Assembly (NCBI GenBank): GCA_030454085.1
Contig: JAKDJD010000013.1
Coordinates: 1 to 64,000, forward strand
Direction: 5' to 3'
Origin: Kocuria sp.
GTDB taxonomy: Bacteria > Actinomycetota > Actinomycetes > Actinomycetales > Micrococcaceae
Length of the DNA stretch: 64,000 nucleotides
The notes below the pieces were generated by a model, which did no database searches, had not been told where the DNA came from, and saw only the letters and a program-made list of their open reading frames with translations. The position numbers and the translations under genes are program-made. Positions 26,516 to 35,572 of the stretch are shown here, piece after piece (within the stretch, counting starts at the first letter, position 1; each line of letters begins with the position of its first letter).

Positions 26516-28786
26516 ATGACGAGCAGCAAGCCGAAGGCCGGCGGTCGGAAAACCGCGCCGAGGCGGGAGGTACCACAGGGACTCGCGAGAGGACTCCACC
26601 GCCCGTGGTTGCTCGTGGTGCCGGGCGCGACCCTCGTGTTCCTCGTCGTGTCGCTGATTCTCTCGGGTACCGCGGCAGGAACGAGCCTGAACGACCCCGG
26701 GCCATTCGTACGGTGGGCTCTGCCTGTCGCGACGTCGATCCACAACATCTCCATGGCAGCGACCATGGGTGCGCTGGTGTTCACGGTGTTCTTCATTCCC
26801 CGCTACGCTGCCGACGCAAAGAGCACGGGTCGCCGGCGAAGCAGTGGCCGAATGATCGCCGATTCGGAGTATTCCACCAGCGAGGACCTGGCCCACGCCA
26901 CCGCGGACGAAGCGCAGGGCATCCGGGACAGAGAGGCTTCCGCGACCGATGAGTACCCTCCGTTCGTTGCCGCGCTGAATTTCGGCGCCGTCGCGTCCAT
27001 GACCTGGACCATCGCAGCAGTTGCGGTGCTGATTCTTTCCTACGCCGATGTCGCCGGAACCGCCGTGAGCAGCGACAAGGCCTTCACGAGTCAGTTGCTC
27101 AGCTACATGCAGAGCATCGCGGGCGGCCAGGAGCAGACGACGATCATCGTTGTTGCGGCCGTGGTGACCACCTTGATCTTCGCGGTGCGGCAATTGCTCG
27201 GTCTTCTGCTGACCCTCGGGCTGTCCATGGTCGCGCTCGTGGCTCTTGCCCTCAGCGGTCACTCCTCGGGCGGTGACGACCACATGGGGGCCGTCAACTC
27301 GCTCGGTCTTCACCTGTTGGGTGTGAGCCTGTGGTTCGGGGGCCTCGTCGTCCTGACCTACCTGTCCCGTCAGCTCTCAGGGCCCGACGCCGGGACGGGC
27401 ACGGTACCGCAGAAGAAACGCGGCGCTCTCAGCGCACGTGACCGCCGAGCCCCCATGGCCGTGGTCGTGCTCAGGCGATACTCGGCCGTCGCACTGGCCG
27501 GATTCGTGATGGTTCTGTTCTCGGGAATCATCAACGCCGACATCCGCATTTACGGTCTCTCCGATCTCGGAACCACGTACGGGGCCCTGATCGTGACCAA
27601 GGCGGTGCTCACCCTCCTGTTGGGTATCGCCGGGGCCGCACACCGCCTGTATCTGATTCCGCGGATCGAGTCGGGGGCGGTGAGTGCCTTCCGCGGCATC
27701 TGGCAGGTGATCCTGGCCGAGCTGGTGATCATGGGAACCGTGTCCGGTGTTGCCGTGACACTCTCCCGGAGCGCACCGCCCGTTCCGGAGGAGCTGAAAC
27801 CTGACGCGTCCCCCGCACGCATCATCACCTGGTACGAAATGCCGGGTGAACCCACGACGGCCACATGGTTCACCACGTGGCGTTGGGACTGGCTGTGGGT
27901 CGCCGTCGCGGTTCTGGCCGTGTGGTTCTACGCTTGGGCCTTTCTCAAAGTCAGGTCCCGAGGCGGCAACTGGAACCCGTTGCGACTGGTCTCCTGGATC
28001 GTGGGCCTCGCATTCCTGACCTTCGCGACGTCGGGCTCACTGCCCGTCTACTCGCGGGTTCTCTTCTCCGCGCACATGGTCGAGCACATGCTGCTGACGA
28101 TGATCATCCCGATCTTCCTGGTGCTGGGGGCCCCAGTGACCTTGTTCCTGAGAGCGTTGGAACCGCGACAGGACGGTACTCGCGGGCCGCGCGAGTGGAT
28201 CCTGTGGTTCACGCATTCGACCTGGGCGAAGATTGTCACCAACCCGATCGTTGCGGCCGTGAACTTCGCGGGATCGATCGTGATCTTCTACTTCACCCCC
28301 TTGTTCGGGGTCGCCCTGCGTTTCCACGTGGGCCACGAATTCATGATGGCCCACTTCCTGATGACCGGGTACATGTTCCTCTTGGTTCTGATCGGAATCG
28401 ATCCGATCCCGCGTCGTCCGCAGTACGCGATTCGCCTCGTCGTCCTCATCGCGACCTTGGGATATCACGCTTTCGTGGGTATCGCGCTGATGAGCTCCAA
28501 TGCGCTGTTGCAGGCTTCGTGGTTCGGCAATGTCGGGCGTCCGTGGGGCCTCTCCGCGCTCGGGGACCAGAAGCTCGGCGGTTCGATCATGTGGGGTATG
28601 GGCGAGATCCCGACCATGTTGATCGCCGTGGTCGTTGGTGTGCAGTGGTCCATTGCCGACGGTCGCCTGGCCAAACGCATCGACCGCCAGGCCGACCGGG
28701 ATGGCGACGCCGAACTGGAGGCGTACAACGAGATGTTCGAACGCCTCAACGAAGACGGCACTTCCTCGTCGAGAGATCGTCGCTAG
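26516..28786 (+). CDS. Bifunctional CopD copper transporter / CtaG cytochrome c oxidase assembly protein
   Basis: This 756-residue polytopic membrane protein fuses two domains. Residues about 30-400 form a CopD-like domain (several helices, including GGDDHMGAVNSLGLHLLGVS and AHRLYLIPRIESG). Residues about 440-740 form a CtaG/Caa3 assembly domain with the conserved HMVEHMLLTMIIP and HVGHEFMMAHFLMTG His/Met clusters. It is thought to move copper across the membrane and support assembly of the oxidase copper centres. ATG 26516 has GAGG 5 bases upstream; a TTG one codon earlier is in frame. It closes the copper module. Confidence 0.9.
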   Translation: MTSSKPKAGGRKTAPRREVPQGLARGLHRPWLLVVPGATLVFLVVSLILSGTAAGTSLNDPGPFVRWALPVATSIHNISMAATMGALVFTVFFIPRYAADAKSTGRRRSSGRMIADSEYSTSEDLAHATADEAQGIRDREASATDEYPPFVAALNFGAVASMTWTIAAVAVLILSYADVAGTAVSSDKAFTSQLLSYMQSIAGGQEQTTIIVVAAVVTTLIFAVRQLLGLLLTLGLSMVALVALALSGHSSGGDDHMGAVNSLGLHLLGVSLWFGGLVVLTYLSRQLSGPDAGTGTVPQKKRGALSARDRRAPMAVVVLRRYSAVALAGFVMVLFSGIINADIRIYGLSDLGTTYGALIVTKAVLTLLLGIAGAAHRLYLIPRIESGAVSAFRGIWQVILAELVIMGTVSGVAVTLSRSAPPVPEELKPDASPARIITWYEMPGEPTTATWFTTWRWDWLWVAVAVLAVWFYAWAFLKVRSRGGNWNPLRLVSWIVGLAFLTFATSGSLPVYSRVLFSAHMVEHMLLTMIIPIFLVLGAPVTLFLRALEPRQDGTRGPREWILWFTHSTWAKIVTNPIVAAVNFAGSIVIFYFTPLFGVALRFHVGHEFMMAHFLMTGYMFLLVLIGIDPIPRRPQYAIRLVVLIATLGYHAFVGIALMSSNALLQASWFGNVGRPWGLSALGDQKLGGSIMWGMGEIPTMLIAVVVGVQWSIADGRLAKRIDRQADRDGDAELEAYNEMFERLNEDGTSSSRDRR

Positions 28787-28952
28787 TTCCATCCACAATG
28801 AACCCTGATGTGTTCGAATATGACGTCTGCACACAGGTGAATGACGCGACGGCGACACAAGGAACATCTCCGTCCCGCCGGTTGTTACTCTTTCCGCAAG
28901 CATCCGCGCAGTCGGCCCCAGCGGGCCGCGCCCACACAGAAATGAGGATTCG

Positions 28953-30887
28953 ATGGTTGAACGCGCGCCCCGTGTACGCGCCTCGGAGCTGACCGGCCGC
29001 AATTGGCTGAACACCGGTGGGAAAGAACTGACGTGGTCCGACCTCCGCGGAAAGATCGTCATCCTCGACTTCTGGTCCTTCTGCTGCATCAACTGCCTCC
29101 ACGTTCTGGACGAACTGCGTCCGCTCGAGGACGAGTTCTCGGACATCCTCGTCACAGTGGGAGTCCATTCCCCGAAGTTTGAACATGAGGCCGATCCTGA
29201 GGCGCTCGCCGCAGCCGTGGACCGTTACGACCTGCGCCACCCGGTTCTGGACGACCCAGAACTGGGCACGTGGCAGGCCTACACGGCGCGAGCATGGCCG
29301 ACCCTCGTCGTCGTGGACCCGGAGGGCTATGTCGTCGCGCACCTTTCCGGCGAGGGACACGTTCAAGGGCTGGTGTCGCTGGTTCACGAGCTCGCCGAGG
29401 AACACGAGGCCAAAGGCACACTGCACCGGGGGAGCGGCCCCTATGTTCCGCGACCCAAGCAAGAGGGCGTGCTGTCGTTTCCCGGGAAGATCAATGCTCT
29501 CCCGGCCGAGCTGAGGTCGCCGGACGCCGAGGACCAGACCTACCTGGTGACGGACACCGGCCGGCACCGCGTGGTCGAGCTCGATTCGTCCCTCGAGAAG
29601 GTCCTGCGGACTTGGGGCGGCAACGTCAAGGGTTATCAGGACGGAAGCTCGGACGACGCCCGGTTCAACGAACCACAGGGCCTCGCGATCGTTCCGGAAA
29701 AGCTTCGTGAAAGCGTTGGGTACGAAGTCGTGGTGGCCGATTCCGTCAACCACCGTCTGCGCGGAATCGAGCTCGGCTCCGGCAAGGTCTCGACTGTCGC
29801 CGGCAACGGTGTCCAAAGGTTGCTCGACGCCGAGGGTGCTCGCACCGGCGACCCCAATGTCATCGACCCTGCGGCCGACCCCCTGACTGTTTCGCTGTCC
29901 TCACCGTGGGACATTCTCTGGTCGGATGCCATCGAAGCGTTCGTCATCGCCATGGCCGGCACCCACCAGATCTTCTCCTTCGACCCCGTGACGGGAACCG
30001 TCCAGGTGCTGGCCGGAACCGGTGCAGAAGGCCTCCTCGACGGTTCCGCCGCCGACGCGTGGTTCGCGCAGTCCTCCGGCCTGGCGCAGGCGCCGGACGG
30101 AACCGTATGGGTCGCCGATTCCGAGACGTCGGCCGTGCGGAAGATCGCCTTCGACGAGGGCGGACCCAACGTGACCTCGGTCGTGGGACAAGGACTGTTC
30201 GACTTCGGCTTCCGCGATGGTTCGTCCGAGGAAGCCCGGTTGCAGCACTGTCTGGGAGTCGCGGTTCTGCCCGACCAGTCCGTGGCCATTGCTGACACCT
30301 ACAACGGCGCGGTCCGCCGTTGGGATCCCGTAGCGAAAGAACTGACGACCTTGGCCCGCGACCTCGCGGAACCGTCCGATGTTCTGCTCGAAGACCGCGG
30401 AGAAGGCAACGATCCGTTGTTGCTCGTGGTCGAGGCCAACGCGCACCAAGTCGTTCGGCTCCCGATCCCGAAGGAGGCCCAGAGGGTCGACGAAGGAGCG
30501 TCTCAGACGCAGCGTCCGCCGTCCTTGCTGGCGGGGGACACGCTGGAGATCGTCTCTCGGTTCTCAGCCCCGACCGGCCAGAAACTGGACGATCGCTGGG
30601 GCGATCCCACGCAGTTGAAGGTCTCGGCGACTCCTCCCGAATTCATCGTCGAGGGATCCGGCGCGCAACAGGGCCTGACACGAACGTTGACGTTGAACCC
30701 AGACATCACCGACGCCGTCCTGCACGTCACCGCTCGCGCGGCAGCCTGTGACGGCGAACCCGGCGGGGAAATCCCCGATCACGCGGCGTGCCACCTCTAC
30801 CAGCAGGACTGGGGGATACCGGTTCGCGTGACGGGCAGCGAGGAAGATGAACACACCATGACCCTGGACCTGCGAGGCGTGAACTGA
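28953..30887 (+). CDS. Thioredoxin-domain/NHL-repeat protein (NHLRC2-like)
   Basis: This 644-residue protein starts with a thioredoxin-like domain (about residues 1-155) whose active site reads FWSFCCINCLH, with a CxxC inside CCINC. Next come about six NHL-type beta-propeller repeats (about 170-500), visible from QGLAIV, VVADSVNHRLRGIE, VWVADSETSAVRKI and VAIADTYNGAVRRW. A C-terminal beta domain of about 120 residues ends the protein. This order matches NHLRC2-like proteins of bacteria and animals. There is no signal peptide, so it is cytosolic. The role is unknown, perhaps thiol redox. A 166-base spacer without a clear gene precedes it. Confidence 0.85.
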   Translation: MVERAPRVRASELTGRNWLNTGGKELTWSDLRGKIVILDFWSFCCINCLHVLDELRPLEDEFSDILVTVGVHSPKFEHEADPEALAAAVDRYDLRHPVLDDPELGTWQAYTARAWPTLVVVDPEGYVVAHLSGEGHVQGLVSLVHELAEEHEAKGTLHRGSGPYVPRPKQEGVLSFPGKINALPAELRSPDAEDQTYLVTDTGRHRVVELDSSLEKVLRTWGGNVKGYQDGSSDDARFNEPQGLAIVPEKLRESVGYEVVVADSVNHRLRGIELGSGKVSTVAGNGVQRLLDAEGARTGDPNVIDPAADPLTVSLSSPWDILWSDAIEAFVIAMAGTHQIFSFDPVTGTVQVLAGTGAEGLLDGSAADAWFAQSSGLAQAPDGTVWVADSETSAVRKIAFDEGGPNVTSVVGQGLFDFGFRDGSSEEARLQHCLGVAVLPDQSVAIADTYNGAVRRWDPVAKELTTLARDLAEPSDVLLEDRGEGNDPLLLVVEANAHQVVRLPIPKEAQRVDEGASQTQRPPSLLAGDTLEIVSRFSAPTGQKLDDRWGDPTQLKVSATPPEFIVEGSGAQQGLTRTLTLNPDITDAVLHVTARAAACDGEPGGEIPDHAACHLYQQDWGIPVRVTGSEEDEHTMTLDLRGVN

Positions 30888-30899
30888 GCCAGTACGGGT

Positions 30900-31892
30900 T
30901 CAGTGGGTGTTGACGACGACTTGGTCACCTTTGACCTGTAACGCGGCCTTCAGTTGGAAGGGCACCGTCTTTTTCACGGTGCTGACCTTTCCCGTGTAGA
31001 GATCGAGGGACTGGAACTCGATCTGGGCCTTGCCCTTGGGGTTTGTCAGTTTCCATCGCCCCTGCTGATCCACGGTGGCCGAGGAATCCGGGTACTCACT
31101 GATGTTCCAGTGCACGTCGCCCTGGACGCGGCCGGGGAATTCATATTCGAAGGGGCATCCCTTCGGATACAGGGTGTTCTGTCGGGCGCATTCGTCGAGC
31201 TTCCCGGAGACCTGGGACTTGATGGAGTCCTTGGCGTGTTGGCTCGGCGCGGGTTTAAGCGACAGCGACGCCTTGTTCGAATCGTCGTGGCCGGGTTCGG
31301 GATCCGTCACGGTGGTTGTCGTCTCGGGCGCTGTCACCAGGGACGATGTGTATTCCGCGGTATAGACGCCGGGGTAGAAGACGGCGAAGTTCTGGTCTCC
31401 GCCCTGCACGCCAACCTTCTGCCGGTTGACAGTGGCGGTTTCCACCCCGGGTGTCGAAACCTTGACGGTGGGCAGAGTGCGCGAATCGATGGACCAGTCC
31501 TCCAAGAACCCCGCGTGGACCCCTGTCCGGTGAACGGGGAATTCGGTGCTCGACGTCGCCCCGTTCAGCCTGTACTCGACCGTGACGACCGCGGAATCCT
31601 CCGACCCCTGGTGAACGCTGTAGCTGAGATGGTCCAGGGTGCGTGTCGCCTCGGAGAGCGACCGTCCGTTCAGCATGGCCCCATTCGAATCGGGAACATC
31701 GGCGTTCATCAGGTCCATGGCCTTGCCGCCGTCCCCGTTCTGGATGGCCTGCATGTAGCTTCTGACCGGGGCCGTGGGTCCGAACGCATAGTGCGAAATC
31801 AGGGCCATGGCAGCCACGGCCAAACCCGCCGTCGCCAGCAACCCGACGCAAAATGTCGCCAGTGCTCGGTTTACGGGAGAGCGGGGGAACAT
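30900..31892 (-). CDS. Single-pass membrane protein with extracellular domain, function unknown
   Basis: This is a protein of about 330 residues with a short basic N-terminus, one hydrophobic segment (about residues 9-31) and a long extracellular part. Two segments look like repeated beta-rich domains. The sequence also holds a Cys pair (LDECARQNTLYPKGCPFE) that could form a disulfide. The architecture recalls TcaA-like envelope proteins, but I cannot assign a family firmly. The start is uncertain: ATG at 31892 or 31904, both without a ribosome-binding site. It converges with the NHL-repeat gene and is divergent from the next membrane protein. Confidence 0.7.
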   Translation of the reverse strand: MFPRSPVNRALATFCVGLLATAGLAVAAMALISHYAFGPTAPVRSYMQAIQNGDGGKAMDLMNADVPDSNGAMLNGRSLSEATRTLDHLSYSVHQGSEDSAVVTVEYRLNGATSSTEFPVHRTGVHAGFLEDWSIDSRTLPTVKVSTPGVETATVNRQKVGVQGGDQNFAVFYPGVYTAEYTSSLVTAPETTTTVTDPEPGHDDSNKASLSLKPAPSQHAKDSIKSQVSGKLDECARQNTLYPKGCPFEYEFPGRVQGDVHWNISEYPDSSATVDQQGRWKLTNPKGKAQIEFQSLDLYTGKVSTVKKTVPFQLKAALQVKGDQVVVNTH

Positions 31893-31951
31893 GGGTACCA
31901 GCATATAGGGTGTCGGAAGCCACGGAGCAGGCATCGAATAGGCTGGGGATC

Positions 31952-32659
31952 ATGGCAGAAAACGTAAGGGATGTTCCCGCGAAGTACGGTCGGCTCGAGG
32001 AAGGTTTCTATCCGCGCATTCACTCCTACGGGCGCAGGATCCTTGCCGTGCTGCCCACCGTCCTGCTGGCCGTGGCTCTGCTCGCGATCCTGTACTTCAA
32101 GCGCCCGGCAGCGGCCTTCGTGATCGTGGTTCTGGTCATGGAAGTCGTGGCCGCCGCTGCCGTGTACTCGATCCTGAAACCCGCCGTCGCCGTCATCACC
32201 GAAACTCACGTCCTGAGAGGGCGGCTCTTCGGGTGGAAAGCCGTGGCCAGAGACAGCATCGAGCACACGATATTCGTGGAAAGGCTGAGGCCCAAGGCCG
32301 CCCTCTCGGCTGGGGACGGCGCATGGGCACGACTGAGGTACAGGGGGATCCCCGGACTGTGGTTCACGGGCCCCAAAGGAAAATCCCTGATGCGTTTTGA
32401 CGGACGTGTCTGGGACGCCAAGACGCTCCGGGCCCTGTCCGGAAAGGTCACGCCCCAGACCACCGTGTATTCGTCGATCAACGTCACGGAGTTGGCCGCG
32501 AAGCACAAGGGCCTCGTCTCGTGGCACGAATTGCACCCGGCCTTCCGGTCGACCCTGATCGCGGTCATGGGCCTGGTGTTCCTGGCACTGATTGTGGTCC
32601 TGGGTGTCTGGCCCGAGGTCTTCGGGGCCAGCGAAGGACTGACCCACGGGGCAGGCTAG
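31952..32659 (+). CDS. Membrane protein with PH-like domain, function unknown
   Basis: This 235-residue protein has a cytosolic N-terminus, two close hydrophobic helices (about residues 28-47 and 50-70), a soluble middle domain (about 75-195) and one C-terminal helix (about 205-225). The soluble part, with WARLRYRGIPGLWFTGPKG, looks like a bacterial PH-like fold, but this is tentative. The ATG lies 7 bases after a TAGGCT hexamer and has no ribosome-binding site, which suggests a leaderless transcript. Confidence 0.7.
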   Translation: MAENVRDVPAKYGRLEEGFYPRIHSYGRRILAVLPTVLLAVALLAILYFKRPAAAFVIVVLVMEVVAAAAVYSILKPAVAVITETHVLRGRLFGWKAVARDSIEHTIFVERLRPKAALSAGDGAWARLRYRGIPGLWFTGPKGKSLMRFDGRVWDAKTLRALSGKVTPQTTVYSSINVTELAAKHKGLVSWHELHPAFRSTLIAVMGLVFLALIVVLGVWPEVFGASEGLTHGAG

Positions 32660-32668
32660 ACTCGACGC

Positions 32669-33322
32669 ATGCGCGAACCTTCACTGTGGGAAGTCCAGAA
32701 GAAGAACAACCCCGGTCACTCCCGGTGGTACATCGAACGGTTCGAGACGATGCGCGCGCAGGGAGCCGACCTGGACGGGGAAGCCCGGACGATCGACGCC
32801 ATGTCATCGCGAGGCTCGACCATTCTCGACGCAGGGTGCGGACCGGGCCGTGTGGGCGGCGAACTCGCACGCCGCGGACACCAGGTGATCGGGATCGACG
32901 TCGATCCCGAACTCATCGACCAAGCCCGCATCGACCACCCGGAGGCGACATGGCTGACCGGTGACCTCGCCGACCTGGAAACGGCGATGCCGGTCGAATT
33001 CCTGGGCGCGGTCGATACCGTGGTCTGCGCGGGCAATGTGATGACTTTTCTTGCTCCGTCCACACGCCGGGCGGTTTTGGAAGGCTTCGGGCGCGCCCTC
33101 ACGCCGGGCGGACGTGCAGCGGTCGGGTTCGGCGCTGGCCGAGGATATCTCTTCGACGACTTCTTCCGGGACGTGGAGAGTGCCGGGCTGGACGTGGACC
33201 TCAGGTGGTCGACCTGGGAGCTCGAACCGTTGGGCCCGGACTCTAACTTCCTGGTGGCCCTGCTCCGCAAGCCAGAAGACCCTGCCCAGCAACCAGGTGC
33301 CAGGACCAACCTGCTCGGCTGA
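32669..33322 (+). CDS. Class I SAM-dependent methyltransferase
   Basis: This 217-residue methyltransferase has the SAM-binding motif I ILDAGCGPGRVGGELARRG, the acidic loop GIDVDPELI after strand 2, and motif LTGDLADL. The substrate is unknown. The ATG lies 6 bases after TAGACT, which overlaps the stop codon of the preceding gene, and there is no ribosome-binding site. Leaderless or coupled translation is likely. Confidence 0.88.
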   Translation: MREPSLWEVQKKNNPGHSRWYIERFETMRAQGADLDGEARTIDAMSSRGSTILDAGCGPGRVGGELARRGHQVIGIDVDPELIDQARIDHPEATWLTGDLADLETAMPVEFLGAVDTVVCAGNVMTFLAPSTRRAVLEGFGRALTPGGRAAVGFGAGRGYLFDDFFRDVESAGLDVDLRWSTWELEPLGPDSNFLVALLRKPEDPAQQPGARTNLLG

Positions 33323-33416
33323 ACGGCGAGTCCCAGGTTTGGGGCCTGGGTCCAGGCTCCTGGGCAAGGGGCACTGAGCGCTTCGGCATGTTCTTCCAGG
33401 GCCGGGCCCCATGGAA

Positions 33417-33458
33417 AACGACGACGGGCCGCAGAAACCTCTGCGGCCCGTCGTCGTT
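33417..33458. terminator. 19-bp bidirectional hairpin between the methyltransferase and tRNA-Gly
   Basis: AACGACGACGGGCCGCAGA (33417-33435) pairs perfectly with 33440-33458 across a 4-base loop. AAAA precedes it on the plus strand, so on the minus strand it is followed by a short U-run. It would terminate the minus-strand tRNA transcript, and probably the plus-strand methyltransferase transcript as well. Confidence 0.85.
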
Positions 33459-33525
33459 GCCGATCACTCACCGGCCGTGTGGCACGGGATCAATTGACCT
33501 TGTGGAATTGGATCGGCGGAATGGG

Positions 33526-33596
33526 AGCGGCTGACGGGAATCGAACCCGCGTATCAGGCTTGGGAAGCGTGCGCTCTACCATTGAGCTACAGCCGC
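33526..33596 (-). tRNA. tRNA-Gly (anticodon CCC)
   Basis: A 71-base cloverleaf is readable on the minus strand. The acceptor stem GCGGCTG/CAGCCGC is perfect, the D arm is GCTC/GAGC, and the anticodon loop TTCCCAA gives CCC. The T arm contains GGTTCGATTCCC. The anticodon stem CACGC/GCCTG has one C-C mismatch at the third pair. The 3' CCA is not encoded (the genome reads CCC after the discriminator T). The neighbouring dcd gene is a common partner in actinobacteria. Confidence 0.95.
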
Positions 33597-33691
33597 ATGA
33601 TCCTCAAAGGACCAGGAATTATCGTAGCGCATCATCGGAAGCGGTGCGAACCGGTGGCAGGTTCACTCCGAGCATGTCTTATTCTTTAACC

Positions 33692-34276
33692 GTGCTGATT
33701 TCAGATCACGATATACGCCAGGACATCGACCGCGGACGCATTCAGCTGGATCCCTATGATCCGGCGATGATGCAACCCGCGAGTATTGACGTGCGCTTGG
33801 ACAGGTACTTCCGGCTGTTCGACAACCACAAGTATCCGTACATTGATCCTCGTGAGGACCAGCCCGAGCTGACTCGATTGATCGAGACCAAACCGGACGA
33901 GCCGTTCATCCTGCACCCGGGGGAGTTCGTGCTGGGCTCGACCTACGAGCAGGTCACCCTTCCCGACGACGTCGCCGCCCGCCTGGAAGGGAAATCGTCC
34001 TTGGGCCGTCTCGGCCTGCTGACCCATTCCACCGCGGGTTTCATCGATCCCGGTTTTTCGGGACACGTGACTCTGGAACTGTCGAACATGGCGACTTTGC
34101 CGATTCTGCTGTGGCCGGGGTCGAAGGTCGGCCAACTGTGCTTCTTCCGCCTCAGCTCGCCCACTGACCATCCCTATGGCTCCGGGACCTACGGCAACCG
34201 TTACCAGGGTCAGCGAGGCCCGACGGCGTCCCGCAGCTACCAGAACTTCCATACGACAGACGTTTTCGAGAAGTAG
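33692..34276 (+). CDS. dcd: dCTP deaminase
   Basis: This 194-residue enzyme belongs to the trimeric dCTP deaminase/dUTPase family. Family motifs include [15 protein letters not shown] near the start, [12 protein letters not shown] with the catalytic Ser/Arg region, and [19 protein letters not shown] with the catalytic Glu. It deaminates dCTP to dUTP; some actinobacterial forms also cleave dUTP. GTG 33692 aligns with the usual N-terminus and lies 6 bases after TATTCT, so a leaderless transcript is likely. An ATG at 33674 would add six residues and also lacks a ribosome-binding site. Confidence 0.94.
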   Translation: MLISDHDIRQDIDRGRIQLDPYDPAMMQPASIDVRLDRYFRLFDNHKYPYIDPREDQPELTRLIETKPDEPFILHPGEFVLGSTYEQVTLPDDVAARLEGKSSLGRLGLLTHSTAGFIDPGFSGHVTLELSNMATLPILLWPGSKVGQLCFFRLSSPTDHPYGSGTYGNRYQGQRGPTASRSYQNFHTTDVFEK

Positions 34277-34285
34277 ATACGGACA

Positions 34286-35572
34286 ATGACCGAAACCCTC
34301 GTGTTCACCATGAGGGCTATGGGGGCGGTCGTCGATGTTTTCGCGGGTCCGGGGGTGTCCCCAAGGCTGATCGAGACCTTGGTATCCGCCTGGACCGATT
34401 GTGAAGCGTGCCCGGCCCCGGAGCCTTCATCTGTGCGGGACCCCGAGCACGTGAGCATTGTTCTCGCGGCCCGGAAGAATCCCGTGCCCGCGACGGCCGT
34501 TGGGGGTCGTGAGGTGCCTGTTTTGACGGTCGACGCCGACGTTCCCCGTGTCGCCCAGGAATTCACCTCTCTGGTCACGCTCGAACTGATCCGCCGACAC
34601 ATCGGCCGGATGCACCTCTTTCACGCCGCGGCCCTGATGCGGCCCGAAACCGGCCAGGTGATCGCCCTCGTCGGCCCTTCCGGGCGCGGTAAGACAACAG
34701 CATCGCGTGCCCTTGCCCGGGCGGGATGGGTGTACCTCAGCGACGAAACATGCGCGATCGACCCGGAGACTCTGGTCGTTCTGCCGTATCCGAAACCGTT
34801 GTCGATTATCGAGAAACCAGGGGAGCCCAAAACCCAAACTGCTGCGTCGGCGCTTGGGTTGCGGCACCACGACCCGGCCTCATCCCTGAGCCCGGAGCTC
34901 GCGCGAGTCGTCGTTCTCGACCGCGTCGACGCCGAGAGCCGACCGCACGAGGACGAGGCGGCGGCAGGGCTGCGCCGTCTGCCACTGCTGGAAGCGTTGC
35001 AGGTTCTCGCGGAACAGTCCTCCGGGCTGGCGCGGACGAGAGACGGCCTGCTGAGGCTCGCAGAATTGGCGGATCGGTTCGGCGGAATCGACGCCGTGAC
35101 CTACACGGATTCCTCGCAGTTGCCCGAGCTCCTCGCAGACCTTCTCGAAACCCGACGGGACGCCGGTGCCGAGCCCTGGAAATACATCGCGGGGTCCGCG
35201 CCCGTGGAACCGGCGCGGCACGATCTCCCGCGCTCCGACCGGCCCGACATGGTCGTTCGGGAGCCATCAGGATCGGAGCGATTGTATTCGCGGAGCGTCG
35301 GGACCTGCGGAATCGTCACCGACCACGGGATGCTCCTCATGCACCCGGAGCGTACGGTGATCTATTCGCAGCTCGGCGCGGATCTGTGGATCGAAGCCGG
35401 AGCCGGCCGAAGCAGGCATCACCTCGAAGAAAGGCTGTCCGAAATCTACGGGCCCCCACCGCCGGGGGCTTTCGACGCCGTTCTCGACACGATTCTCGAG
35501 GACGGCGGCCTCGTCGCTTCGAACCCGTCCAGTACCGCAACCCGACTCAGTGACCCGAAGGAGCAACCATGA
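34286..35572 (+). CDS. HPr-kinase-like P-loop protein with C-terminal PqqD-like domain
   Basis: This 428-residue protein has no simple name. After about 100 residues of unknown fold there is LFHAAAL (112-118), then a P-loop GPSGRGKTT (130-138) and YLSDETCAID (150-159), the pattern of HPr-kinase/phosphorylase-like proteins. Residues about 322-412 look like a PqqD-type winged domain, the kind that binds leader peptides of ribosomally made modified peptides. No short precursor-peptide gene is evident nearby. The stop overlaps the ATG of the MauE-thioredoxin gene (ATGA), so the two act together. TAGATA lies 6 bases before the ATG and no ribosome-binding site is present. Function is unknown. Confidence 0.72.
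   Translation: MTETLVFTMRAMGAVVDVFAGPGVSPRLIETLVSAWTDCEACPAPEPSSVRDPEHVSIVLAARKNPVPATAVGGREVPVLTVDADVPRVAQEFTSLVTLELIRRHIGRMHLFHAAALMRPETGQVIALVGPSGRGKTTASRALARAGWVYLSDETCAIDPETLVVLPYPKPLSIIEKPGEPKTQTAASALGLRHHDPASSLSPELARVVVLDRVDAESRPHEDEAAAGLRRLPLLEALQVLAEQSSGLARTRDGLLRLAELADRFGGIDAVTYTDSSQLPELLADLLETRRDAGAEPWKYIAGSAPVEPARHDLPRSDRPDMVVREPSGSERLYSRSVGTCGIVTDHGMLLMHPERTVIYSQLGADLWIEAGAGRSRHHLEERLSEIYGPPPPGAFDAVLDTILEDGGLVASNPSSTATRLSDPKEQP

Noticed and set aside
33323-34285. A RiPP precursor peptide gene near the PqqD-like gene
   Set aside because: No short frame with a start, ribosome-binding site and leader-like sequence was found between the methyltransferase and the HprK-like gene.
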